A stretch of DNA of 64,000 nt from assembly GCF_022698145.1 (NCBI RefSeq), contig NZ_JALDAX010000024.1, positions 52,102-116,101 on the forward strand, written 5' to 3'. Source of the stretch: Streptomyces spinosisporus. GTDB lineage: Bacteria > Actinomycetota > Actinomycetes > Streptomycetales > Streptomycetaceae. The notes under the pieces are model-generated. The model was not told the DNA's origin. It saw only the letters and a program-made list of their open reading frames with translations, and did no database searches. The number at the start of each line of letters is the position of its first letter. Positions within the stretch are counted from its first letter, which is position 1. Shown here one piece after another: positions 45,551 to 55,134 of the stretch. A program made the translations under genes and the position numbers.

Positions 45551-45911
45551 AACGACTCGCTGTTCATCGCACGCAGCGAAGGCCCTCGCATCATCAACAC
45601 CGGCGTACGTGTCGGCGCGCGGATCCCCCTCTACGCCTCCGCCACCGGACATGTTCTGCTCGGCTCACTGGACCCGGCCGAACTGGCCGACTACCCGCCG
45701 CTCGGGCGGCCTGGATGCGATCGTCGACTTCGACGGCCGTGGTGGGGGTCTTCTGCTCTCCATCTCCGTACCGGTCCACGATCCGGACGGCCGGCTGGTC
45801 GCCGCCGTCTCGGTCAGCGCCTCCAGCTCCCGCGTCACCGTCGATGAACTCCGCGATCGGTTCGCCCCTGTGATGAAGGTGCACGCGGAAGCGCTGGGCC
45901 GCCAGTTGTGA
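45530..45911 (+). pseudogene. IclR-family regulator remnant, effector domain only, frameshifted
   Basis: RYDNDSLFIARSEGPRIINT and RIPLYASATGHVLLGSLDPA are the effector-domain start of IclR proteins; near 45712 the frame shifts and the other frame continues LDAIVDFDGRGGGLLLSISV and AAVSVSASSSRVTVDELRDR to 45911. The DNA-binding domain is absent. Its missing 5' end meets the missing 5' end of the opposing MFS gene. Confidence 0.7.
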
Positions 45912-45964
45912 GCGACCGGTCTCCGCTCAAGGAACCGCACGCAGGGAACGACCCTGTGCGCGGT

Positions 45965-46102
45965 TCATGCGCTCGAGCGAGAGACGTCGTGGGCCATGGT
46001 GTGAAGAAGGCGTCTCGTGCGGGTGAGGGCTTCGAGGTCGAGCTGGAGTAAGGGCGGGGGGACGGCGAAGACATCGTTGAGTATGTCTTTCAGCAGGCTC
46101 AT
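45965..46102 (-). CDS. Possible small protein, 45 residues
   Basis: ATG at 46102 leads to SLLKDILNDVFAVPPPLLQL and TRTRRLLHTMAHDVSRS. There is no good Shine-Dalgarno and no recognised family. It may be a fragment of a lost gene; low confidence. Confidence 0.25.
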   Translation of the reverse strand: MSLLKDILNDVFAVPPPLLQLDLEALTRTRRLLHTMAHDVSRSSA

Positions 46103-46169
46103 GGCTGCGGTCCTGGTGCCCTTGAGGGGTGATCGACCGGTCCCGACAGGTGGGTCCGTCACCGAACGG

Positions 46170-46643
46170 TTACGTCAGGTCGCGCTCGACCGCGGTGAGC
46201 TCCTCGTCGGGTCCGGCGCCCGCGCGTTCCGGCTCGGGGTGGGCGCCGGCACCAGGGTGGACCTTGTCGATGAGGTCGGCGTACTCCGGGTTGCGCTCGA
46301 TGAACTCACCCACCACCGGGCAGATGATGGTGATCTTCTTCCCGGTCTCGCGGATCTCGTCCAGCACGCGAGCGACGAGTTCCGTGGCCACCCGATGATT
46401 GCGGTAGGCCGGATCGACCCAGGTCGTCAGCAGCACAACGCGGCCGCCCACGAACCGGTACGAAAGTTCGCCGATGGCTTCGGGACCGAGGGCGGCGACC
46501 CAGCGACCGTGCTCCGCGTCGTTGAGCACGTCGAGGTCCCAACTGGACTCCACCTCACTGAGAGTTGACCCGTCCAGAGCGGCAATGAGTGCAGCGTTGT
46601 TCTCTTCCCTCGCGGAAGCCTCGGCTTCGGGATTGATCGCCAT
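46170..46643 (-). CDS. GNAT N-acetyltransferase, YjdJ type
   Basis: A 157-residue protein from ATG 46643. LTTWVDPAYRNHRVATELVA is the acetyl-CoA motif of the small YjdJ-type group, followed by KKITIICPVVGEFIERNPEY, the conserved CP...NPEY end of these proteins. A paralogous but broken copy lies at 56445-56777. Small GNATs of this type are often general stress-associated; the substrate is unknown. It is codirectional with the broken SDR, USP and MFS genes upstream. Confidence 0.85.
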   Translation of the reverse strand: MAINPEAEASAREENNAALIAALDGSTLSEVESSWDLDVLNDAEHGRWVAALGPEAIGELSYRFVGGRVVLLTTWVDPAYRNHRVATELVARVLDEIRETGKKITIICPVVGEFIERNPEYADLIDKVHPGAGAHPEPERAGAGPDEELTAVERDLT

Positions 46644-46689
46644 GGTCACACTTTCTGTCGGGGGACCCTTCGTGCAGGCTCCGTCTCGG

Positions 46690-47254
46690 TCACGACGTAA
46701 GCCAGTCCCGGTAGGTGGTTGGGGCGACGACTGCGTCACCCGTGGCTATGAGGTCGTCTCCCGAGGCGGCGGCGTATATGCCGGCCGTGCTGTCGGTGAC
46801 GACGCTGCGCTGGTCACCACGCGCGGCCAGAGTGATCCGGCCCAGCTCGTTGAGGGTGAAGACCTCGGGGTCGGCGACGTTGCGGGGCCCCTCAGCGGGG
46901 CACCGACGCAGACCGCGGCCACGGCCTGAGCGACGTCCGCCGCGGCTATGGGCTGCAGGCGCGTGGCGGGCAGCCGGACGGTCCTGCCGTCGGAGGTCCA
47001 CGACATCACCGTATCCATGAACTCGAAGAACTGCGCGGCACGGATCGAGAGGACGCGGCCTCGTCGGAGGGCGGCGAGTCGGTCAGGTTCGTGACGGCAT
47101 CGGCTCCCGACAACGCCTCGGACAGACCCTTCCCGCTCAACAGATCCAGTCCGGTGGACGGCGAGTGCGGCACGGCCTCGTGCCTGCTCGCGTCCAGGAC
47201 GTTCACCACCCGCGACCCGATGAGCCCGGTTCCGCCGATCACGGCGACTTTCAT
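46690..47254 (-). pseudogene. NmrA-like NAD(P)-binding oxidoreductase with internal deletion and frameshift
   Basis: ATG at 47254: MKVAVIGGTGLIGSRVVNVL is intact up to SPPSDEAAS near 47055, where most of the middle (I estimate 60 or more codons) is missing and another frame continues AAQFFEFMDTVMSWTSDGRT and LQPIAAADVAQAVAAV. After GAPLRG a second shift leads to DPEVFTLNELGRITLAARGD and the end at 46690. Intact relatives are about 250 residues. Confidence 0.75.
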
Positions 47255-47267
47255 ACGTCCCCCTTCG

Positions 47268-47705
47268 TCAGGCGCCGGTGGCCGCGGGCCTGTCCGGAGC
47301 GAGGAGGACGGCCGTGTGGCTGGCGTGCGTGACGATGTCGCTCACGCGGGGATTGAAGAGGGCGGCGACGACTCCGCGGTGGTGCGGGCTGAGGACGATG
47401 AGATCGGCGCCGAACTGTCCGGCCGTTTCGTTGATGAGGGCCGGCACATCGTTGAGCAAACCGTTCGCGAGCGTGCCGTCCGCCTTGACTCCTTCGTCGC
47501 GCAGAGCGAGGACGGCCTCGTCGAGGATCGCCCTGGCTTCGGCGTCGTCCTCCAGGCCTACGACGGTGTCGAGTGTGGCGGTCGCTGCGACGACATGCAG
47601 GACATGGACGGAGGCACCGGCCAGCCGGGCCAGCTCACCGGCCATACGTACGGACGTGAGACGCGAGGGGCTTGGATCGACCGCGACCAATATGCGACTG
47701 AACAT
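47268..47705 (-). CDS. Universal stress protein (UspA family)
   Basis: A 145-residue single-domain USP. It begins FSRILVAVDPSPSRLTSVRM; the C-terminal part has DLIVLSPHHRGVVAALFNPR and VSDIVTHASHTAVLLAPD. The ATP-binding GxxGxxGxxxxxxxGS glycine loop is replaced by SPHHRGVVAALFNPRVSD, so ATP binding is doubtful. It lies 35 bases downstream of the MFS gene and 13 bases upstream of the SDR pseudogene, probably one transcript. Confidence 0.85.
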   Translation of the reverse strand: MFSRILVAVDPSPSRLTSVRMAGELARLAGASVHVLHVVAATATLDTVVGLEDDAEARAILDEAVLALRDEGVKADGTLANGLLNDVPALINETAGQFGADLIVLSPHHRGVVAALFNPRVSDIVTHASHTAVLLAPDRPAATGA

Positions 47706-47740
47706 GTACGCGCTCTCCCTGAGAAATGAAGTTCGTTCGG

Positions 47741-48979
47741 CTACTGGACGTCCCGGCTGTCCGCGATCGCACTGAGCTGCGGGTTGCGGGCGCCGAGGAC
47801 GGTGAACAGGGTCGAGACCAGGGCAAGTGCGCCGTAGGCGAGCGAGATCTCTGGCAGCGAGAAGATGTGGGTGAGTTGGCCGGCGATGAGGGCAGGGATC
47901 GTCGCCCCGCTGTAGGAGAGCAGGTAGATCACGCTGAAAATCGGTGCCCTGTCGGCCAGGATGCTGCCGTGCAGCAGGCCTCGGGTTGCGGCGCTGATGG
48001 CGATGCCTTGACTGGCGCCGGCGACGACGGTCGCGGCGATGAACAGCACCAGCGTGCCGGTGCCGATGGCTGTGATGACACCGATCATGCCGGCCAGGAA
48101 ACCGATCATGCCGACGCGCTGGGCTCTCGCGGATGTGAACCGGCCGCCGAGGGGAGCGCCGAGGACGCTGGGACCCATGTAGGCAGCGAATGTCACTCCG
48201 AGGACGAGTGTGCTGCGCGTGTGCAGTTGGTCTTCGACCAGTGCGGGCACGAACGCTTGGTAGAAGGCCCCGGCCGCCCAGGTGGCCAGGAACACCGCTG
48301 CTGCGACGGGGAGCAGACGCCTGACCCGGGCGGGCAGGCCGACCCGCGGCCGCAGTGATCGCCAGGCGCCCGGCATGGCAGTCGCGGTCTCCGGGCTGAC
48401 GGCGATGAGTGCGACCGACAGGAGAAGGAGACCGATGACAACCAGGTAGATCAGGTCCCGCGGCCATGGCGCGTACTGGACCAGGGCGCCGGACGCGACG
48501 GCGCCGACGGCGAGGCCGAGCATGACCGTCTGGCTGGAGGCGACCGACGTCAACCAGGCCGGCTTGGGGGGTGCGGCGTCGACGATGTAGGACGTCAGGC
48601 TGCTGCTGGCGAGTCCGGCGCCGAGGCCCATCATGACCCGACCGGCGATCAGGATGCCGATGTCGTGCACGTCCAACAGCAGCAAGCAGCCGAGCAGGAG
48701 CAGGATGAGGCTGGCGATCGAGACGGGCCGCCGACCCAGGTGACCGGACAGTCTGCCCAGGAACAACAGTGTGGCGAGGGTGGCGACGGAGTAGGCGACG
48801 ACGGTGATCGAGATCTCGGCGTTGGTGAACCCGTTCTCGGCCCGGTAGACGTTGAACAGCGGGATCGTCGAGCCCACGGCGGCAAATACGGCCACCAGGG
48901 AGATCACCGCTGAGAAAAAAGCAAGCCGGTGCGTTCGCACCCTGACGACAGGGTCGGTCACTGGCGCCGTGTTGTGCAT
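47741..48979 (-). CDS. MFS exporter, 12 transmembrane helices
   Basis: A 412-residue major facilitator from ATG 48979. The loop between helices 2 and 3 is FLGRLSGHLGRRPVSIASLI, the MFS motif A; ILIAGRVMMGLGAGLASSSL follows; charged residues then hydrophobic helices continue to LGARNPQL. It resembles drug- or metabolite-exporting DHA1 members. The substrate cannot be predicted. First gene of a leftward unit with the USP. Confidence 0.88.
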   Translation of the reverse strand: MHNTAPVTDPVVRVRTHRLAFFSAVISLVAVFAAVGSTIPLFNVYRAENGFTNAEISITVVAYSVATLATLLFLGRLSGHLGRRPVSIASLILLLLGCLLLLDVHDIGILIAGRVMMGLGAGLASSSLTSYIVDAAPPKPAWLTSVASSQTVMLGLAVGAVASGALVQYAPWPRDLIYLVVIGLLLLSVALIAVSPETATAMPGAWRSLRPRVGLPARVRRLLPVAAAVFLATWAAGAFYQAFVPALVEDQLHTRSTLVLGVTFAAYMGPSVLGAPLGGRFTSARAQRVGMIGFLAGMIGVITAIGTGTLVLFIAATVVAGASQGIAISAATRGLLHGSILADRAPIFSVIYLLSYSGATIPALIAGQLTHIFSLPEISLAYGALALVSTLFTVLGARNPQLSAIADSRDVQ

Positions 48980-49366
48980 CGAATCACGTCTTTCTCTTGT
49001 CCTGGGAGCCCCGGTCCGGTGATGCACAACGGCCGGCGTCATCGTGCAAGCAGTTGGTGTCGGCTCGTCGCGCCGTCTTACCGACGGCGTCGCCATCTTG
49101 TTCGTATCCGGACGCGGATCGCGGATGGCGGCGTTGACGGTCCGGGAGGTCGCGGCGGCGGATGGCGAATCACTGTCATGGCACTGGTCGTCACCATTCA
49201 CCCGGCGCCGGGCACCACAACGGACGCGCGCGCCCGGCCTCGATGTCTCAGGTGTCCAAGAGCGGGGGTCAAGGCCCCAAAACATTGGGGCCACCCCTAA
49301 TGCCCGGCTTGATCGAGGCTCGTAGAACAGAGGGCGTAAGGATTTCGCCGGAAGGGCCCGAGATCG
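48980..49366. other. Divergent intergenic region without a gene
   Basis: No supportable gene. It contains a perfect stem-loop at 49273-49292 and the promoters of the leftward MFS and the rightward HATPase gene. Frames here are short and low complexity. Confidence 0.55.
49273..49292. terminator. Short perfect hairpin
   Basis: GGCCCCAA-AACA-TTGGGGCC, 8-bp stem and 4-base loop, directly before GACCCC/GGGGTC-like flanks. It may be a terminator or a leader structure of the gene at 49367; no adjacent gene ends here. Confidence 0.4.
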
Positions 49367-49903
49367 ATGAGGCCGTTTCCCGCTGTACGGGAAGTGATCG
49401 CCATGTACGCCACCGTCGAGGACCTGGTGCGCCCGGCCCTGGACACGTGCCCGACGCCTGACCGACCGGGCACCGTGGTGTCCGGGCCGGGTGGAGCGGT
49501 CGGTGGCGCGGTGAGCCGGGCGCTGGAGCATCGGCCGGTCGCCGCGGGTGCGGCGCGAGCGATCACCCGCACCGTTCTTGAGGACTGGCACGTGGACCAG
49601 GACGCTGCACAGTCGGTGCTGCTGGTGGTGTCCGAGCTGGTCACCAACGCCGTCGAGCATGCCTTGCCGCCGGTGACGCTGCACCTGTATCGCGATCGGG
49701 CCGCAGAAGTCGTGTGGGTCGGCGTCACCGACGGAGGCCCGGCCCAGGACGACGGCGCCTGGACCTCGTCCTGCAGCCGCGAGGAGCACGGCCGTGGCCT
49801 GGCCCTCGTCGAGGTGCTGGCCACCAGCCACGGCACCCGGCCCCACCCCGGCGGCACCGCCACGCACTGGGCCCTCCTGACCGTTCACGAAGCGCCGGCC
49901 TGA
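49367..49903 (+). CDS. HATPase_c anti-sigma-type serine kinase
   Basis: A 178-residue protein. The Bergerat ATP-binding motifs are VVSELVTNAVEHA (N box, with Asn), VTDGGPA (G1) and EEHGRGLALVEVLATSHG (G2). Streptomycetes have dozens of such SpoIIAB/RsbW-like single-domain kinases that hold sigma factors or phosphorylate anti-anti-sigma proteins. No STAS or sigma gene adjoins. It precedes the 58-aa ORF and the SARP regulator on the same strand. Confidence 0.9.
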   Translation: MRPFPAVREVIAMYATVEDLVRPALDTCPTPDRPGTVVSGPGGAVGGAVSRALEHRPVAAGAARAITRTVLEDWHVDQDAAQSVLLVVSELVTNAVEHALPPVTLHLYRDRAAEVVWVGVTDGGPAQDDGAWTSSCSREEHGRGLALVEVLATSHGTRPHPGGTATHWALLTVHEAPA

Positions 49904-50014
49904 AGCGGCCTCCTCTGCGCACTGCCCTCCACATCCCGGTGCGCCCGCCCCGGACCAACCTCCACCTTCCCGACCCGCTCCACCCTGCGCATCGACCACA
50001 GAACAGGAATCACC

Positions 50015-50191
50015 ATGAACTCACCCGACCTGGAACTCACCATGGACAAGGCAGTCGCCGTCACCTCCGACCTGCACGTGCGTCTGCCCGGTCGATTCCC
50101 GTATGCGTGCAGCGACCCGCACTCCGTTCGGGGCAGCGAGACGGTCCTCCCGGACATCGACCGTTTCCCTGAAAAGCCTTCAGGGCGGTAG
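50015..50191 (+). CDS. Small hypothetical peptide (58 aa) preceding the SARP gene
   Basis: ATG at 50015 with AGGAAT upstream leads to NSPDLELTMDKAVAVTSDLH and RLPGRFPYACSDPHSVRGSE, ending TAG at 50189-50191. It lies 5 bases before the SARP ATG, so a ribosome finishing it could restart there. Composition is codon-biased for coding use. No family recognised; a leader-type peptide or a small actinomycete protein are both possible. Confidence 0.5.
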   Translation: MNSPDLELTMDKAVAVTSDLHVRLPGRFPYACSDPHSVRGSETVLPDIDRFPEKPSGR

Positions 50192-50196
50192 AAGCC

Positions 50197-52104
50197 ATGC
50201 ACGCGGACATCCAGTTCTCGGTCCTCGGCCCGGTCCGACTGCACAAGCAAGGACTGGAGGAGGCGGCCGGCCAGCCCAGGCAGTGCGCCGTGCTTGCCTC
50301 GTTGTTGCTCAGGGCGGGCAGGCCGGTGAGCCTGTCGAGACTCGTGGAGGACGTGTGGGGCGATGAGGCCCCACCGTCGGCCATAGGCTCCGTGCGCACC
50401 TACGTCTACCGGCTCAGGCGGGCGCTGGGTGAGCGGAGTGACGGCTCACTGGACCTGGTCGACGGGGGCTACCTCCTGCGCATCCAGCCGCACGCCGTGG
50501 ACCTGAACAGGTTCAAGGAAACGACGGCCGCAGCACGAGAGGCCCGCGGCGCGGGCGACCCGGAGGCCGCGGCGAACCTGCTGTCCAAGGGCCTCGACAT
50601 GTGGAAAGGGGAGGCCCTCGCCGGGGTCCCGGGCCCGTTCGCAGGCCGGCAGCGCAGGGTCCTGGGCGAGTTGCGTCTCGCATGCGCCGAGGACCAGCTC
50701 GCCTGCGAGGTGGAGAGGGGGCGCTACGCCGAGGCTGCCGCTGAACTGTCCGCTCTCCTTGTCGAACACCCGCTGCGTGAGCGCGTATGCGCCCTCCTCA
50801 TGACCGCGCTGTACGGCGCCGGGCGGCAGTCCGAGGCGCTGACGATCTATCACTCGACCAGTCATCTGCTGCGTCAACGCCTCGGCGTCGACCCGTCTCC
50901 GGAACTGCGGCACGTCCACGAGCGCATCCTCTCCGGGCGGTTCCAGCTGCCGAAAGGCAGCGACCGCACGGCCGGCCGGCGCCATACCGCCTCACCCCGG
51001 CCGCCGGCCCAACTGCCGGCAGCCCTGCCCCATCTCGTCGGGCGCGAGAAGGAACAAGAGCAGGTCGAGCATTTGATCGCCGATGCCGAGGCGTCGTCCT
51101 CGGTGGCCATCTGTGTGGTCGGCGGGGCGGCAGGCGTCGGCAAGACAGCCTTCGCCACCACCGTCGCCCATCGTCTGGCAGACCGCTTCCCGGACGGCCA
51201 GCTCTTCGCCGACCTGCACGGGGAGGGGCCAGGAGCCGAGCCGGAGGACCCGGCCGGGGTCCTCGCGGCCTTCCTGCAGTCTCTGCAGGTCCGGCCCGAG
51301 GCCGTACCCGAGACCACGCAGGCTCGAGGGCTCATGTTCCGGGACCTGCTGGCCGAACGCCGCATGCTTGTTGTGCTCGACAACGCCTGGAACGCCGACC
51401 AGCTGAAGCATCTCCTCCCGGGGAGCCCCGGTTCCATGGCCCTCGTCACCAGCCGCATGCAGCTCCACGCGCTGGTGGCTGGCCAGCAGGCGCTTCCCCT
51501 GACCCTGCGTCCGCTGAGCCAGGGGGACGCACGCAGCTTCCTCGCCGGGCGCCTCGGAGCAGCGAGGACGTCTGCTGAGCCCGAAGCCGTCGACCGCCTC
51601 ATCCACCTCGCCGGACGACTCCCCCTCGCACTGGCCAATGTCGCCGCCCGTGCGGCCTACCGCCCTCAGATGCCCTTGGCGAGCCTCGCCGAGGAATATG
51701 CGCCGTCCGAGCACGGTCCCTTGGACGCTTTCACAAGCGAAGTGGACCCGGTGCTCGACGTTCGCGCCTCCATCGCCCGGTCGTACCGTCTGCTCGACCC
51801 GGAGGCCGCCTCGCTCTTCCGCGCCCTCGGCGCCTGGCCCGGCCACGTCTTCGCCACGGCCGACGCCGCCAGAACAGCCGCGCAGCCCGAACACTGGGTG
51901 CGTCAGACCCTTTCGCGGCTGATCCGCGCACACCTCGTCTCGGAGATCGTGCCGGGCACGTACGACTGGAACCGACTCGTGGCCGCCTACGCCGCAGAGC
52001 AAGCGGGCTCAGGCATGCCGGAAGCATCCGACCAGGCCGCCGGCGACGATCCCCCAACGGCTCCCGGTTCTGCCCCAACCACGTCAGTGGACTTCCCCTC
52101 GTGA
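50197..52104 (+). CDS. SARP-family regulator with NB-ARC ATPase domain
   Basis: A 635-residue AfsR-like protein. Residues about 1-95 form the OmpR-type winged helix (LSRLVEDVWGDEAPPSAIGS, then YVYRLRRALGE); about 100-245 the BTAD helical domain (DLNRFKETTAAAREARGAGD, then YGAGRQSEALTIYHSTSHLL); about 290-600 an NB-ARC ATPase with Walker A GGAAGVGKTAFATTVAHRLA and Walker B MLVVLDNAWNADQ. The C-terminal TPR domain of full AfsR is missing. SARPs activate secondary-metabolite clusters by binding heptameric repeats near -35; the only obvious enzyme nearby of that kind is the P450 operon, far away, so its target is unclear. Confidence 0.92.
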   Translation: MHADIQFSVLGPVRLHKQGLEEAAGQPRQCAVLASLLLRAGRPVSLSRLVEDVWGDEAPPSAIGSVRTYVYRLRRALGERSDGSLDLVDGGYLLRIQPHAVDLNRFKETTAAAREARGAGDPEAAANLLSKGLDMWKGEALAGVPGPFAGRQRRVLGELRLACAEDQLACEVERGRYAEAAAELSALLVEHPLRERVCALLMTALYGAGRQSEALTIYHSTSHLLRQRLGVDPSPELRHVHERILSGRFQLPKGSDRTAGRRHTASPRPPAQLPAALPHLVGREKEQEQVEHLIADAEASSSVAICVVGGAAGVGKTAFATTVAHRLADRFPDGQLFADLHGEGPGAEPEDPAGVLAAFLQSLQVRPEAVPETTQARGLMFRDLLAERRMLVVLDNAWNADQLKHLLPGSPGSMALVTSRMQLHALVAGQQALPLTLRPLSQGDARSFLAGRLGAARTSAEPEAVDRLIHLAGRLPLALANVAARAAYRPQMPLASLAEEYAPSEHGPLDAFTSEVDPVLDVRASIARSYRLLDPEAASLFRALGAWPGHVFATADAARTAAQPEHWVRQTLSRLIRAHLVSEIVPGTYDWNRLVAAYAAEQAGSGMPEASDQAAGDDPPTAPGSAPTTSVDFPS

Positions 52105-52118
52105 AGTCTCCACCTCAT

Positions 52119-54944
52119 TCACGACGCACCCAGTGCGCCGGGAAGCTGTACACGGCTGGTCACGGACAGCTTGCGATAACAGTTTGAAAGATGGACTTCA
52201 ACAGTCTTCGGGGTGACGAAGAGAGTTTGAGCGATCTGCCGGTTCGTCTGACCGTGTGCCGCCAAATCCGCGACTCTTCTTTCGGACGGGGTGAGCGCGC
52301 CTGGACCGGTGAGTGCTGTGCGTCGGCGGCGGGCTCCTGAGGCGGCGAGTTCAGCACTGGCACGGTCCGACAGGGGTACTGCGCCACAGCGGGCGGCGAG
52401 ATCAAGGGCCTGTCGTAGGGGCTGACGAGCGTCGTTGCGGTGACCAGCCTTGCGTAGTGCGGCACCGAAATCGACCAGGGCCTTTGCATACTCAAGGTGC
52501 GCAGGAGAGTCTTTGAGTACGCCTACTGCGGCTTCGAATAGTCCGATTCGGTGCCGTTCCGGCGAAATGAGGCCAGACACACGCAAGGCCCGACCCAGAG
52601 TGCGAGGCGCGCCCCACCGTCGAGCACGGTCGAGATTCTCATCCGCGATGACGCGAGCCTCACTGTCGCGATCAAGGTAGTGAAGAGCCAGTGCGGCCAG
52701 TGTTCTCCAGTCCGCGACTGCCGGATTCTGTATCTGATAGAGACGGCAGGCTTCCTCTGCCTGTAGGGCAATTTCAAGAGCCGTTTCATAGTTACCGCGG
52801 ACTCTTTGTAGTCGGCTGAGCGCCGTCAGGGACAGGTACACCGGACCTGGAGGGCAGGTTGTTGCGGTGACTCCCACCTCGGCAAGAGTCCGCTCAGCCT
52901 CGTCGAGACGTCCTTGCTCGATCAAGGGCTCGGCCAAAACTGTGCAGCCCAAAAGGCGGGTGACCGCCGAACCGTTGAGTTGTCCCACTCGAATTGTCTC
53001 GCGCCCATCTTGTTCGGCGCCTGCAAGATCACCGTGCCACAACAAGGTATAGCCGCGATGAATGTAGACGGAGGCCAATGTGAAGAGGGAACCGCCCACG
53101 TGAGCTCGCTTCACCGCACTGTCCAGGCTGGCTATCGACATATCGTCGTCGGCCGCCGCCAGGGACCACCATCCGCAAGCCAGCGGCCCGTTGGGATCTG
53201 CTTGGTCGACGAACGCATCATCTGCGAGGGTCTCGCGCGCGCGAAGCACTCCGGACGGGTCCCCAAGAGCGGTATTGCGACCGGCGACCGCACAATACAG
53301 CAGGCGGTCTCCGTAGCCGTCGGCGTGCGGGAGTTGACGTAGTTCTGGCAAGCAGTCGACTATGTCTTCCCTTCCGGGGACATACCAAGTACTGGAACTG
53401 AGGAGACAGGCCTGAAGGCGCTTCCTGAGATCATCATCAGTGGCCGGAAGGCCCGAAATTGTTGATTTTTGTATATCAACTCCGGCGTCCGGCCTCGCGA
53501 GGTAAATATAGGCCATACCCAAATAGGGCGCAATATCCGCGCGCTCAACGGGGCCCATTCCTTCCCACGCCTCTTGCAGAAGACGAGCCCCGGTCACGAC
53601 ATCAAACAGTAGCGCCGTCTTCCCGGCCTCCAGAAGAATCGCTCGCCGCTCGTCGTCTTTGGGCGCCTCGTCAAGACTTCGACGCAAGTAGACATAGGCG
53701 CTCTCCGGAGCGCCGCGCGCCGCTGCAGCAGCGGCGGCAGCGCGTAGGTCCGTAACGGCCACCGGATCCATGGTTGCCGGTATTCGCATCAGATGGTAGG
53801 CAACCTGCTCCGCGGGAGAACCACTCTCCCGCAGAAGTATTGCGGCGCGGTGATGTGATGTGGTGCGGTCGGCGCGGTCAAGGGATTCATAGACCGCATT
53901 ACGCACCAGAGGGTGCACAAAGGAGAGAGTCGGAGACCCGTACACCTCGTCGATACGCACGATTCCCCTCTGCTCCAAGAGGATGGCGCACTCAAGTGCC
54001 CTGCTGATGGAATCCTGCCCTGCGAGGCGCGCAGCGCGCGTCAGTGGCGAGCGGTCGCCCAGAACTGCGACCGCCCGAGCCAGCGGTGCGCAATCCGCCG
54101 GCAAAGCCATGAGTCGGGAGGCGACCAGATCGGCCACCGCAAGCCCCCCGAGATCGGCCACCCGTCCGGCGTTCCTGTCGCTGGCCGACAAGCCCTGCGC
54201 GGAGAAGGTAAGGCCGAGTTCACGCAACAGCAACGGGTTCCCACCGGCGGCCCTGTGACAGGTAATTGCGAACTCTTCCTCCACCTCGCCATCCATCACC
54301 TGCTCCAGCAAGGTTGCGGTCGCCTGGGCGCTGAGCTCCTTCGGATTCAGCTCCACGAGCGCCGGAGCGGAGATGATGTGCTGCAGCAGTCGCTCATCAG
54401 TGGCGTGCTCGCCTGTGCGCAGCGCAACAGCCACCAGCACCGGCTGCGTCTCAATGCGGGGCAGGAGGTAAGCCAGATACCGCAGTGACGGCCTGTCGCA
54501 CCACTGAAGGTCGTCCACCAGCAATACGAGTGGGCGGTCCTGACATGCGTTGATGGTGAGCCAATAAAGACCGTGCAGAACCGCGAAATCGCCAGGTTCA
54601 CCAGCACTGGAGATGGTCTCAATGGCTTCTCTCGCCTGCTTGGCCGCCCCGGTCCACAAGGACTCCCGAGCGGTCCGATCGGCCCTCAACGCCAACTCTT
54701 CAAACAGTTGCCGCACCACACCGAAGGCAAAATCCTGTTCGAATTCCGTGCTGCGTGCGGCGGTCACACCGAAACCGGCCTGGACCGCCCGGGTCCGGAC
54801 CTCTGACAGCAGTCGGCTCTTTCCAGTACCAGCCTCTCCCTTCACCAGGAGCAGGCCGCCGCCCTTCTCAATGCCTTCAATGGTGTTTGTTATGAGGGCA
54901 GACTCTGTCTCTCTTTCGAGCAGTTCAAGTTCCCTACGAAGCAT
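52119..54944 (-). CDS. LAL-type LuxR regulator (large ATP-binding)
   Basis: About 941 residues from ATG 54944 (MLRRELELLERE); another ATG at 54980 has no Shine-Dalgarno. The N-terminal AAA-type ATPase has Walker A LLVKGEAGTGKSRLLSEVRT and Walker B RPLVLLVDDLQWCDRPS. A long TPR-like helical middle follows, and the C-terminal LuxR HTH is LTPSERRVADLAAHGQTNRQ with TLFVTPKTVEVHLSNCYRKL. LALs are activators of antibiotic or sugar regulons. The gene faces the SARP gene tail to tail (14-base gap). Its codons have noticeably more A/T in third positions than its neighbours, possibly recent acquisition. Confidence 0.92.
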   Translation of the reverse strand: MLRRELELLERETESALITNTIEGIEKGGGLLLVKGEAGTGKSRLLSEVRTRAVQAGFGVTAARSTEFEQDFAFGVVRQLFEELALRADRTARESLWTGAAKQAREAIETISSAGEPGDFAVLHGLYWLTINACQDRPLVLLVDDLQWCDRPSLRYLAYLLPRIETQPVLVAVALRTGEHATDERLLQHIISAPALVELNPKELSAQATATLLEQVMDGEVEEEFAITCHRAAGGNPLLLRELGLTFSAQGLSASDRNAGRVADLGGLAVADLVASRLMALPADCAPLARAVAVLGDRSPLTRAARLAGQDSISRALECAILLEQRGIVRIDEVYGSPTLSFVHPLVRNAVYESLDRADRTTSHHRAAILLRESGSPAEQVAYHLMRIPATMDPVAVTDLRAAAAAAAARGAPESAYVYLRRSLDEAPKDDERRAILLEAGKTALLFDVVTGARLLQEAWEGMGPVERADIAPYLGMAYIYLARPDAGVDIQKSTISGLPATDDDLRKRLQACLLSSSTWYVPGREDIVDCLPELRQLPHADGYGDRLLYCAVAGRNTALGDPSGVLRARETLADDAFVDQADPNGPLACGWWSLAAADDDMSIASLDSAVKRAHVGGSLFTLASVYIHRGYTLLWHGDLAGAEQDGRETIRVGQLNGSAVTRLLGCTVLAEPLIEQGRLDEAERTLAEVGVTATTCPPGPVYLSLTALSRLQRVRGNYETALEIALQAEEACRLYQIQNPAVADWRTLAALALHYLDRDSEARVIADENLDRARRWGAPRTLGRALRVSGLISPERHRIGLFEAAVGVLKDSPAHLEYAKALVDFGAALRKAGHRNDARQPLRQALDLAARCGAVPLSDRASAELAASGARRRRTALTGPGALTPSERRVADLAAHGQTNRQIAQTLFVTPKTVEVHLSNCYRKLSVTSRVQLPGALGAS

Positions 54945-55134
54945 TACTCCAGTATTCCCCCTGTATGTCCCGTTCATCAAGGCTCAGGGATATTTACGGC
55001 AGCTGTAGATCGGCGGTGCGGGGCGCCGTAAGGCAGTTGGGCCGATCGGACGCTCATGCCAGTGCGAGGCCGACCAAGGCCCGTACGCGGCGTGGCGGCG
55101 AAAGAGACCGCCGCCACGCAGAACGAGGAGACCG

